A DNA stretch of 64,000 bases from Paludisphaera soli (GTDB lineage: Bacteria; Planctomycetota; Planctomycetia; Isosphaerales; Isosphaeraceae): the NCBI RefSeq assembly GCF_011064595.1, contig NZ_JAALJI010000008.1, positions 186,001 to 250,000 of the forward strand. Reading direction: 5' to 3'. The notes under the pieces were generated by a model, which was given only the letters and a program-made list of their open reading frames with translations, was not told the DNA's origin and did no database searches. Position 1 is the stretch's first letter, and each line of letters opens with the position of its first letter. This document shows positions 17,150-26,526 of this stretch, one piece after another. A program made the translations under genes and the position numbers.

Positions 17150-18207
17150 CGCGACGACCATTCCCTCGACGGGGTTGGGTAGAGTCCGGGCGCGACCTTC
17201 GTCGGGCGCGGCCGCCGGACCGTCCAGCTTAAAGCGGAATGCAGCCACGCGGAAGGAGGCCCCCGACGGGCTTCCCGCGATTCCGGGGGCCCGGTCGGCT
17301 CCTGCTCCGACGATCTTCTACCAGGATGTACGACGAAAGTCCGCCGGGGTTTGCGCCAGGATTCCCGGTTTCCGTGGACGCCGGCCGAAGATGCGGATCC
17401 CGTCGCGTTGAACGGGGGCCGTCGGCGGGGCTCCTGGAGGATGAAACGAGTACGCGCCGGTCGGCGCGTCGGCCCGGATTCCGATTTTCATCTGACCGTC
17501 CCGGAGTTTGGGGCTGCGACCCAAAAAGCCTCAAAAATCAGGCGATTCCTGAGGCGAGAAGTGACTTGAGCACGCTATTGGCCGGCCGGCCGGGTTCAGC
17601 TTCCCGGCATCCGACCGCCGGGCTGACCGAGCGGCACCTTGAGTCCGTGGGTCGGGCCTGGAGATCGCGGAGCCGTCGACCGGAAACGTGCGCCGACCGC
17701 GCCAGGGTGATCGGCGTGGGCACGGGGATCAGCGCCTTAATCACGTCGATGAGGACGATCGGAAAGCTGGCCGGCGGCAAGTCATCGCTTCCAGACGTGC
17801 CGGAAGTCGCCCACGCGACCGGGCAAGGAGAGCAGGATCGGCGCAGGGGCTTGCTCGGAACTCACGACGCAGCGAATGCAGCGGCGTGCGAGCTTTTTCC
17901 GTTCCTGCATTCAGCACGCCGGGAGGATGCGCCGAGGGTGATCAGGGTCGAGCAGTCGGCGTCGACGATCGACTGAGGATTTGACGAAGTGGGGATGGAG
18001 TTGATCGTCGAGGATCCGGAGAAAGGTGCGGGGCGTGTCGTCGAGTTGATCGACGCTCGTCGCTTGTACCGGATCGATTCAAGCGGCATAGCGAGGCGGT
18101 GGGCGCTCAGGATCGATCGGTGGCGACGGGGCGTCGGTCGGGGCACTGGGACGGGATTTGAGGTCCACCTTCCCAACTTGCGACCGACGCCCCATGGGAA
18201 ACCGTGC
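17150..18207. other. Gene-poor stretch upstream of the kinase and downstream of the DUF1559 gene
   Basis: About 1 kb with no gene that can be supported. A 245-codon plus-strand frame (17239-17976) and a 104-codon minus-strand frame (17862-18176) are open, but have no ribosome binding site, no recognisable motif and arginine-rich composition. Base composition is visibly less GC-rich between about 17500 and 18100 than in the flanking genes. A perfect inverted repeat sits at its right end (18128-18193). A decayed gene or mobile-element remnant is possible, but none was identified. Confidence 0.5.
18128..18193. repeat. Perfect 13-bp inverted repeat with 40-nt loop after the DUF1559 gene
   Basis: GGGGCGTCGGTCG (18128-18140) and CGACCGACGCCCC (18181-18193) are exact complements. 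The 40-base interior can form a further small stem (TGGGA ... TCCCA). It lies 14 bases past the stop of the DUF1559 gene on the minus strand, so it could fold in the 3' end of that transcript. No T run follows it on either strand. Confidence 0.6.
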
Positions 18208-19287
<1,080 letters not shown>

Positions 19288-19345
19288 TACATGATTCCTT
19301 GGATGAAGGATCGATCGAAATTAGATGCTTTCCACCTCGCTCGCA

Positions 19346-19555
19346 TCAGCGGCGGCTGTCCTGCCCGCCCTTCGCCGGGGCGTACATGTTCGGCCGGTCC
19401 TTGACCGCCTGCTCGATGGCGGCTCGCGACTTGACCACATCCTCGGTCGGGGTCACTAGTTGACCATCCGTCTGGTCGGGATTGCCGCAGCCGGCGCCGA
19501 CCAGGACGATTCCCATGAGCGGGACCGCCAAGACGAATCGCATAATAATTTTCAT
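19346..19555 (-). CDS. Small lipoprotein paired with the DUF1559 gene
   Basis: The start at 19555 gives a 69-residue protein with a lipoprotein signal: MKIIMRF, a hydrophobic stretch and the lipobox LVGAGC, placing the lipidated cysteine at about residue 23. The mature part is only ~46 residues, polar, with 'VVKSRAAIEQAVKDRP'. A longer frame upstream lacks a clear ribosome binding site, and starting there would bury the signal. Short lipoproteins of this kind frequently precede or follow DUF1559 genes in planctomycetes. Its role is unknown; a chaperone or anchor for the pseudopilin-like partner is only a guess. Confidence 0.75.
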   Translation of the reverse strand: MKIIMRFVLAVPLMGIVLVGAGCGNPDQTDGQLVTPTEDVVKSRAAIEQAVKDRPNMYAPAKGGQDSRR

Positions 19556-20740
19556 GTCTGCAGTCTTTCGAGATGATTGGCTTCCAGTCACGGCTCGGAC
19601 CAGAAGCTGCACGGGGAGAAGAAGGGCACTCTAAGGTTATACGCAAATCCCGCGCCTGCCGATATCTCGCTCCAGAAGAGGAGAGAGGGTGGTGCGGAAT
19701 TCTGGTCGTCCCGCGGTACGGCGGCGACCAGTCCAGGTCGATGCCGCAGGGTGATCGACGGGCTAGTTCGCATGTCGACCGCGAGGCACCACTCGAAGCA
19801 TGAAGCTCACCCCCTTTTCGGGGCTGTACTTCGGTCAGATCACCACCCTTGGGGGCAATGAAGTTGCACGAACTCGGCGATCGCCGAAGATAAGCACGAT
19901 TGGCGGCCGTCGGCCGCACGTCCGACAGAATCTGAGAACTTTATACAGCCTCGGGCCGCAGGAAACAAAGCGCATCTCCGACAAGCGGAACATAATTGTC
20001 TTGACGTCTCGTCCACCCGAGACCTAAACCCCTTGCCCACATGGAGATATCGACCGCCACGCCTCCGAATGGATTCAACCCACATGATCTTCGGATCCAG
20101 CCCTGTCGGGCGTGGGTGGGAGGGAGCGACGGAGGAGGGCGGGTCGGTCCCCATGGAGATCGATGTGAGGCGATGCCAAACCGGTCCGGGTAGGGCTCGC
20201 CGACGACGCCATGCGGAACCCGCAAGCCCGATCGCGCGGAGCCGAAAATCGGCCGGCCGAATTCCGAGATGGGTCGGCCAGAAAACGGGCCGAAGACGAA
20301 CGACCCCGTCCCCAAGCGCCAGGCAATATCGACGCGATGAGCGGGGAAACGCGGTTGGCGACGGGCGTCGGCATCCAGGCGGCGGCGCCGGCGACATGGG
20401 CTTGGTCGGCCTCCTCGTCGGGGAAGGACGCGCGCGGGCCCGTCGCGTCGTCGTCGCTCCCGCGGTCGCGGATCGAGGGCTCGCCCGACGCCCGCACCGC
20501 GAAAGCGACGGGCCAGATCGCCGACCGAAACGATCTTGCCTCGGCCCGCCCGCCGGCCCTGATTCGCCCGGACGCCCGGCTCGCCGACGGTCAAGAGCGC
20601 CGCCGGGGGATTTCCCGGTCCAAGTCGAATCCCGCGCCCCCGGGTTGAATGAGGTCCCATGAGGCGCTATCTTGAAGGTAAGAACGTGCGCGCCGATCTC
20701 TCGACGCCACGGGAGGACATCAGGTCGAGGGGGGATCGTC
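19556..20740. other. Gene-free stretch of about 1.2 kb
   Basis: No supportable gene was found. Open frames on both strands here are Arg/Pro/Ser-rich, lack ribosome binding sites and show no family motif. The left part (19580-20060) is clearly less GC-rich than average. A small perfect hairpin GTCTCG ... CGAGAC occurs at 20006-20023. A possible promoter for the following gene is at 20645-20673. Confidence 0.5.
20645..20673 (+). promoter_or_regulatory. Possible sigma-70 promoter of the secreted unknown gene
   Basis: TTGAAT (20645-20650) and TATCTT (20668-20673) are separated by 17 bases, each matching four of six consensus positions. The predicted start near 20680 lies about 60 nt before the ATG at 20741. 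Confidence 0.4.
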
Positions 20741-21580
20741 ATGTACGCGATGAAACGGGTCCGCGCCGGACGACTCCGGTTCGCCGCTTTCCTGGGCCTC
20801 GCGACCGCCCTCGGCCTCGGCCTGAGTCGGGGCGCGGCGAGCGGCCAGGACTTCGACCCCGTGCAGGCGGCCGTCGAGGGGGCGATCAACGGCCGCTCGC
20901 GAGGGCTCCCGCCGGCCCCCCCCGAGGGGGCCTGGGGCGAGGTCATCAACGTCACCGACCGGTGGATCGTCGTGCAGAACCACGCCGGCCAGCAGTTCCC
21001 GATCGCGATCGACGACGTGCAGGAGTTCCTGATCCGCTGGCCCGGCCGCGCCGACCTGATCACCCCCGAGGCGCTGGTGGAGGCCGTGGGCTACAGCCCC
21101 GGCTCGAACATCATCCGGACCGATCACGTCGACTACTTCGAGGGGGCCGACCGCACCCTCGTCTCGCCGACGTACGCCGAGATCCTCCCCAACAACATGG
21201 CCGTCACGACCATCGACCCCGGCTTCAACCGCTTCATGAACGCCTGGGACTACGGCGGCCAGAATCTGCTCTACGGCTGGGCCTATCCGATCCCGGCCGG
21301 CATCCAGGGGAACCCCGCGCGGCTGCACGTCGTCGGCGCCCTGATCAACCCCCAGCCGATGCAGCTGGAGATCCCCGGCAACAACTTCGCCTTCATCCTG
21401 CCCGAGAACGCCGGCGGCATGACGGTCACCCAGATCACGCGAGGCGACACCCGCCGCGTCCGCAAGGGCGACTACGCCTTCATGATGCCTATCGAGGCCC
21501 GCCTCCGCGGCCTCCGGCTCTCGCAACTGGTCGTCTACAAGCAGATGCCCCTCCGCCAGTTCAACCCCGACGCGAAGTGA
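20741..21580 (+). CDS. Secreted protein of unknown function
   Basis: The ATG at 20741 follows a GAGGGGGG stretch at suitable distance. The N-terminus is a signal peptide: basic 'MYAMKRVRAGRLRF', then a hydrophobic run to 'GLSRGAASGQD', with cleavage likely near residue 33. The 279-residue protein is otherwise soluble-looking, with beta-type segments such as 'WGEVINVTDRWIVVQNHAGQQFPIAIDDVQEFLIRWP', 'LHVVGALINPQPMQLEIPGNNFAF' and 'GDYAFMMPIEARLRGLRLSQLVVYKQ'. I do not recognise the family; it reads as a conserved exported planctomycete protein rather than an enzyme. It is alone on its strand and converges on the frameshifted gene that follows. Confidence 0.75.
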   Translation: MYAMKRVRAGRLRFAAFLGLATALGLGLSRGAASGQDFDPVQAAVEGAINGRSRGLPPAPPEGAWGEVINVTDRWIVVQNHAGQQFPIAIDDVQEFLIRWPGRADLITPEALVEAVGYSPGSNIIRTDHVDYFEGADRTLVSPTYAEILPNNMAVTTIDPGFNRFMNAWDYGGQNLLYGWAYPIPAGIQGNPARLHVVGALINPQPMQLEIPGNNFAFILPENAGGMTVTQITRGDTRRVRKGDYAFMMPIEARLRGLRLSQLVVYKQMPLRQFNPDAK

Positions 21581-21611
21581 AGTCGGGCCGGTCCCGCACA
21601 CGCCGACGCAA

Positions 21612-23236
21612 TCACCCCGGCTTCCGGATCTTCCTGCCGTCGCTCGCCCGGTGGCGAGGCGCGTCGAGGACCCGCTCGATCGGGACGGCCCAGAGGCGTT
21701 GCGGGGTGGCGGCGACGAGTCGGCCGGATGAAGCGGCCCAGTGCAGCGAGCGGATCTCGTCCGGGTCCTCGTCCGCGAACAGCTCGGGGCGGATGCGCAG
21801 AAACGCGCCTTCCTCGGGTAAGTAAAGCTTCCCCAGATCCCCGTGCTTGTTATCCCCTTGATGGATCAACACGCCGCCGGGGGGTCCGGGTTGGAGCTGC
21901 ATCAGGTTCTCGACCGAAGGCAGGTGCCGGATCGGGTCCTGGCCTCGCCGGGCGTGGAAGAGCTGGCGCTGGCACAGGTGGAAGAAGCCGTCGGGCCCGA
22001 AAGGCGTCGTGGCCCATCGCTCGAAGAAGTTCCATTTCGCCCCGAGCGCGAAGGTCTTCTCGAGCCCGCGCCGCGCCGCTCGTAGCCGTCGCCCCCCCAG
22101 ATCAGGACGTCGCCCTCGTCCAGGTGGACGACGCCGAAGGTCGGGAACTTCTCGGCGATGGGCGGGAACCCTTCCAGAGGCGCGAGGCGGCCGTCCTGCT
22201 CGATGAGGAGCAGGGCCGGCAGCATGGTCTTCTCGGGGTAGACCTCCTTCGCGTCCAGGACGGCGACCACGCTCTCGCCGAGGAAGTCCGCCCACTTGAT
22301 GCCGTTCTCTCGTTCGTCGGGAGGCAAGAGGAGCGTCTTCGCGCCTTCCGGGCGGTCCGCGACCCGCACGCGGTAGAGATAGGGGCGGTCGGGGGTCATC
22401 GAGGCCGTCACCCAGCGTCCGCCGCGGGATCGGGCGGCGCTCAGTGCGTACTCGTCCGCGATCGAGAAGCTCGGCGGCCACGCCGTCAGGTCGGCGAACG
22501 CGGTGCGACAGTCATTCGGAAACCCCAGGGCGTGGGAAAAGGCGACGATCGGCCCGGCACGGCCGACGCAGGCCAGGTGGATCCCCTCGGGGCTCGGGTG
22601 CTCCTCCAGGTCCGCCCGGCGCAGGTCGGCCGGGGGCCTGATCGTCACCATCATCGGGACGGGCAGATCGGTCCCTTCCCAGTAGGCGAGGCCGCGGGAA
22701 GCCGCCTCCTTCAGGACGAGCAGGAGTCCGCGATAGGGACGGCGATCCCCTTCGGGGAGGGCCTGCACCCGTGGTTCGACCCACTCCAGGAACGCCGGGA
22801 CGTTATCGGCCGAGGCGAAGCAGCCGGGGCTGAAGTTGGATTCGATCTCCAGGGGGAACCGCCCCGCGAGCGCCGGGTGCTCGGCGACCAATTCGGTGAA
22901 AAGGCCTTCCGGGTCGTCCAGGAGTTCCCCGGGCGCGGCCTCGGGCGATTCGGCCTCCGGCCAGAGCGACAGGCAGAACCCTCGCTCGTAGTGGTAGGGA
23001 AGTTCCGCGGCGCAGTACGCGATCGCGAGTTGACACGCGGTGTTCGCCGCCCGTCCGGCCGAGTCGGCGTCGCGGCCGGAACCGGCCAGCAGCTCGCGGA
23101 CCTGCGCCCAGAGGGCGTCCGCGTCCTCCCTCTCGTCGAACGGGCACCGCTCGTCGGAACGCCCGAGCAGTCGCGGGACGAACCCATCTCGGATCCGCTT
23201 CTCGTCGACGACGTGCAGCGTGCAGTCGAAACCCAT
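21612..23236 (-). pseudogene. Frameshifted conserved hypothetical gene
   Basis: From the ATG at 23236 (MGFDCTLHVVDEKRIRDGFVP) the frame encodes a coherent acidic protein for about 387 residues, to 'GDVLIWGGDGYER' near 22077. Beyond this it becomes Arg/Ser-rich and ends at 21902. The coherent sequence resumes in the neighbouring frame as 'GLEKTFALGAKWNFFERWATTPFGPDGFFHLCQRQLFHARRGQDP' (given in parts) and runs to a stop at 21612. The two halves join inside a GC-only tract at about 22060-22085 and differ by one missing base. The rejoined product would be ~540 residues, with late segments such as 'IRSLHWAASSGRLVAATPQRLWAV' reminiscent of propeller blades. Either the gene is recently broken or this is a sequencing error in a GC run. 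Function unknown. Confidence 0.65.
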
Positions 23237-23343
23237 CGCTCGCCTCCGATCCGCGAGGGCGGCCGGGCCGGTCGCACGCCGGCTCTACGCCCCCCACGCG
23301 GCACCATTTCGCAGCAGCGGCGGCGAGTCGTCAACGGTCCCGA

Positions 23344-24945
23344 TCACGCCTTCTTGGCCGGCTTCTTCGACTCCTCCTGCGGGTTCGGCGGGGGCTCCAT
23401 CCCCTCCTCGTCGCCGGTGCGGTAGAGGGGGAGGTAGCGGTAGTAGACCTCCAGCGTGAGGATCGAGAGCGAGGTCTGGAAGAGCCGGCCGCCGGTGTTG
23501 CCCCAGCGGTCCTGGCTGGGGGAGGCGGGGTCCCAGCTCCCGTTCGGGCAGCCGTCGTCGCGGACCTGGGTGCGGATCAGGGCCTCGCGGACGTGGGGAT
23601 TCCAGCGCTCCCAGTCCTTGTTCCGCATGTTGTGGAGGAGCTGGGTCGCGTAGTACCAGTAGTAGATGTTCCGGTCTTCGGACTTCTCCAGGTGGGCGGC
23701 GACGCGGCCGGCGCCCTTGATGAGCGACGGATGATCGCGAGACCAGCCGAGGATCTGGCGGCCGACGAGGGCCTCGGCCGTCATCACGGGCGAGGCTTCC
23801 CCCCGGCCCGGCTGGTAGGCGTAGAGCACCTTCTTGCCGTCGGCGGCGGCCAGGTTCAGGTACTCGGTGCAGCCGCGGAGGGTCTGTCGGGGGATGGGAA
23901 GGCCGGCGAGGTCGGCGCTGCGGAGGGCGAAGATGTTCCAGCCGAAGACGGAGGTGTCGCCCGCCTGGCCAGGCCGATACCGCCAGCCGCCGGTCTGAGG
24001 GTCCTGGGCCTCGACGATGAACGCGACGGCGCGGGCGGCGGGCTCGCGGAGCGTCGGGTCGCGCGAGAGGCCGTAGGCCTCGCAGAGGGCCATCGAGGCG
24101 ATGGCGTGGCTGTAGAGCCAGCCGATGCCGGTCCCGCCGACGTGGAGGTCGCCGTTCTCCTGCTGGTTGGCGCAGAGCCATTCCAGCCCCCGACGCACGG
24201 CCGCCTGGTGCCGGCTCTTGACGGTGTGGCTGTAGCCCGCGCCCAGCAACGGCAGCAGGGCCAGGCCGGTCGCCCCGGTCGGCGAGAGGATCGCGCCCTG
24301 CGACGGGCAGGACTGACAGACCTCGCTCGCGTCCAGCACCCACGAGCCGTCGGCCTTCTGGTGGCGGACGATCCAGGCCAGGCCGTCCTCGACGGACTTC
24401 TCGGATTGGACCGTCCCCCCCTCGCGACGCACCAGCTCGGCGCGGCCGAGGCCGGATCGGCCCGAGAACGGCGCCTGGATGTTCGCGGCCAGGCCGGGCA
24501 GCGGGGCGACTCCCATCAGCGAGGGCGCCAGGTCGCGGCTCGGGGCAGGGCCCTCCGCCTCGGGGGCGAACGCCACCAGGCCGGGAAGCTCGGGCTGGTT
24601 CGTCAGCTTCATCAGCGGGTCGTCCGGGCCGAAGCCCATCGACGGCGGGTTCGGGTCGTCGACGTCGGTGAACGGGTCGCCCGCCCGGTCGGCCTCGACG
24701 AGCGAGGTCAGGTCGGCGATCTCGCCCGGGGCGATCTCCGAGGCGAACGAGCGCTCCGGCTCGATGGGCCCGGACGTCTGGATCAGGAAGGCCAGGACCA
24801 GCAGGACGAAGGCGTGCAGGAGCACGCTCACGCCCCAGGATGGGACCGACCGCAGCGTCTCGACGTCGATCTCGCGGCCGTTCCACGCCATCGAGACCCG
24901 CCCGACGCGGTCCAGGATCCTCAGCGGCAACTCGCGGAGCCTCAT
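23344..24945 (-). CDS. Membrane-anchored terpenoid-cyclase-fold (prenyltransferase/squalene oxidase repeat) protein
   Basis: The 533-residue protein has one membrane segment (about 37-56, 'WGVSVLLHAFVLLVLAFLIQ'), a low-complexity linker, and from about residue 180 a set of alpha/alpha-barrel repeats of the squalene-cyclase/prenyltransferase type. Repeat hallmarks include 'GLAWIVRHQKADGSW', 'GLEWLCANQQENGDL', 'AVAFIVEAQDPQTGGWRY' and 'GRLFQTSLSILTLEVYYRYLPLY'. The DxDD motif of true squalene-hopene cyclases is absent, so it is probably not a cyclase. The fold is shared with other extracytoplasmic helical-toroid proteins. It is clearly paralogous to the 701-residue protein at 30777-32882; both have the 'NIYYWYYAT / NVYYWYYAT' and 'GSWDP' blocks. 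The function is unknown; an envelope-associated scaffold or binding role is inferred. Confidence 0.85.
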   Translation of the reverse strand: MRLRELPLRILDRVGRVSMAWNGREIDVETLRSVPSWGVSVLLHAFVLLVLAFLIQTSGPIEPERSFASEIAPGEIADLTSLVEADRAGDPFTDVDDPNPPSMGFGPDDPLMKLTNQPELPGLVAFAPEAEGPAPSRDLAPSLMGVAPLPGLAANIQAPFSGRSGLGRAELVRREGGTVQSEKSVEDGLAWIVRHQKADGSWVLDASEVCQSCPSQGAILSPTGATGLALLPLLGAGYSHTVKSRHQAAVRRGLEWLCANQQENGDLHVGGTGIGWLYSHAIASMALCEAYGLSRDPTLREPAARAVAFIVEAQDPQTGGWRYRPGQAGDTSVFGWNIFALRSADLAGLPIPRQTLRGCTEYLNLAAADGKKVLYAYQPGRGEASPVMTAEALVGRQILGWSRDHPSLIKGAGRVAAHLEKSEDRNIYYWYYATQLLHNMRNKDWERWNPHVREALIRTQVRDDGCPNGSWDPASPSQDRWGNTGGRLFQTSLSILTLEVYYRYLPLYRTGDEEGMEPPPNPQEESKKPAKKA

Positions 24946-25150
24946 GGGTGGAACTCGATGGGGACGAGGGGGCCGGGCGTCGTCGGTCGGTTCATTCTAG
25001 GGTCCCCGCCTTCGCGATGGCCAGTGCCTGCGCGAGACCGCCATTCCGACGACGAGCACCCCATGCCGAGACGGGCGACGTGCGCCGCTCTCTCGTCCGA
25101 GGATTCCCGGCGATTCCCTCCCCATTTCCAGTACGGTTCCAGTTCGGCGC

Positions 25151-25181
25151 AAAAAAAATCCCCGACCGGGATGGTCGGGGA
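25151..25181 (-). terminator. Intrinsic terminator of the repeat-protein gene
   Basis: On the minus strand TCCCCGACC pairs perfectly with GGTCGGGGA (stem 25159-25167 with 25173-25181, 5-nt loop) and is followed by eight T residues (25151-25158 on the complement). It lies about 30 bases past the stop at 25210. This is the only textbook Rho-independent terminator in the window. Confidence 0.9.
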
Positions 25182-25209
25182 CGAATGCGATTCGTGGAGA
25201 TCCGCTCGC

Positions 25210-25950
25210 TCAAGCCTGGGGGGCGTCGGGCGTGGGGACCGGGGGGGCCGGGATCGAAGGGGCCGCGGGGGTCGCCGGGATGCTGGGGGCCTCGGGGGCC
25301 GGGGGGACCGAAGGAGCCGGGGCCGGCGGGGGCTCGTCCGAAGCGGGGGCCGGGGCCGGGGCGGCCGGGGCGGCTTCAGCCGGAGCAAACTGGCCGGCCG
25401 GGGCGACCTTGGCGGGAGCATAAGGGGCCTGGGCGACCGGCGCCACCTTGGCGGGAGCGACCGGGGCCTGAGCGACCGGGGCGACCTTCGACGGGGCGTA
25501 GCCCTGGGGGGCGGCGGCCGGAGCCGGGGCGACCTTGGTGGGCGCGACCGGGGCCTGGGCGACCGGCGCGACCTTCGACGGGGCGGCCGGGGCATAGCCC
25601 TGGGGGGCGGGGGCCGGAGCCGGCGCGACCTTGGTGGGCGCGACCGGGGCCTGCGCGACCGGCGCGACCTTCGACGGGGCGGCCGGGGTGTAGCCCTGGG
25701 GGGCGGGGGCCGGAGCCGGCGCGACCTTGGTGGGCGCGACCGGGGCCTGCGCGACCGGAGCGACCTTCGACGGGGCGGCCGGGGCGTAGCCCTGCGGGGC
25801 GGCGGCCGGGGCCTGCGCGACCGGAGCGACCTTCGACGGGGCGTAGCCCTGCGGGGCGGCGGCCGGAACCTGCTTGGACGGGACCTGAGCATGAGCGGTC
25901 GAAGCCGCCAGGGCTACCGCCGCCACGCCGAACAACCGAGTGCGAAGCAT
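25210..25950 (-). CDS. Secreted Ala/Pro/Val-rich tandem-repeat protein
   Basis: The ATG at 25950 has GGAG nine bases upstream and starts a signal peptide, MLRTRLFGVAAVALAASTAHAQ, with cleavage after AHA. The mature protein (~225 residues) is almost entirely Ala, Pro, Val, Lys, Gln and Gly. It is built of a 32-residue unit, roughly PQGYAPAAPSKVAPVAQAP followed by VAPTKVAPAPAPA, present in three near-identical copies plus partial ones. The last ~60 residues are an acidic Pro/Ala tail (SDEPPPAPAPS...). There is no enzymatic motif; the sequence should be extended and may span or decorate the cell envelope. Repeat number is likely to vary between strains. The gene stands alone, closed by a strong terminator. 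Confidence 0.8.
   Translation of the reverse strand: MLRTRLFGVAAVALAASTAHAQVPSKQVPAAAPQGYAPSKVAPVAQAPAAAPQGYAPAAPSKVAPVAQAPVAPTKVAPAPAPAPQGYTPAAPSKVAPVAQAPVAPTKVAPAPAPAPQGYAPAAPSKVAPVAQAPVAPTKVAPAPAAAPQGYAPSKVAPVAQAPVAPAKVAPVAQAPYAPAKVAPAGQFAPAEAAPAAPAPAPASDEPPPAPAPSVPPAPEAPSIPATPAAPSIPAPPVPTPDAPQA
25499..25786 (-). repeat. Three 96-bp tandem repeats inside the repeat-protein gene
   Basis: The marker TAGCCCTG recurs at 25499, 25595, 25691 and 25787, exactly 96 bp apart, and once more at 25843 after a shortened unit. The units differ by only a few bases, many synonymous, which suggests recent duplication or ongoing homogenisation. Confidence 0.85.
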
Positions 25951-26526
25951 TGTTGCAATCTCCACGGAGACCGGATCCAGGAAGCGGAACACTCGAAGAC
26001 GTTTCCGAGTACGCAGTCTGGCCCGACCTTTCCCACTATACTAGATAACCAACTGCGTGCTCTGGGCGTTCTGCGAATTTTCAGCAGAATAAATCGACCC
26101 TAAGGCCGTGTCCAGTATTTCTCGGAAGGAACTTCGAGAATTCAGGACCACCTGAACGCCCAGGTTGACCACGTTGTCTGCAAAAGATAGACCGAGGGGG
26201 CGAAATTTTCAGGGCCTCGTCCCGCTCGGAACCTCGTACTGAGCCTTCCGGGCGAAAGGCCGGTGTTTGTCCCTGTTCTGGAGAGTCTAGCATGCCGATT
26301 CCTCTCAAGGAGGATCGCCGGGCGGCCCAAGGCCCGCGACGACGGTTTTCTCGCGGAGGGTTGAGCCGGGCGAAGGACGGCCGATAATAGAGGTCTTGCC
26401 GGCGGGCGGAGCGGGGGGCGGGATGGATCGACCGCTCCTATCGCGGCGGCCTTGCGTCCGATTGCTAGTACGCGGCGATCGCCCGGAACGTTGGGGGGTC
26501 GACCGCGACCAGGGAAGGGGTGGCGA
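25951..26526. other. Divergent intergenic region of about 580 bases
   Basis: This separates the secreted repeat protein (minus) from the TPR gene (plus). It is AT-richer than the surroundings, especially at 26030-26200 (e.g. CTATACTAGATAACC). A weak TTGACC-17-TAGACC pair occurs at 26165-26193 on the plus strand. The frame upstream of the TPR start is open but has no ribosome binding site. No gene was found. Confidence 0.5.

Noticed and set aside
17239-17976. 245-codon plus-strand open frame
   Set aside because: Arg/Ser-rich, no ribosome binding site and no recognisable domain; kept only as unexplained sequence.
17862-18176. 104-codon minus-strand open frame possibly from a transposase
   Set aside because: No catalytic motif, terminal repeat pair or target duplication could be seen, so a mobile-element call is not supported.
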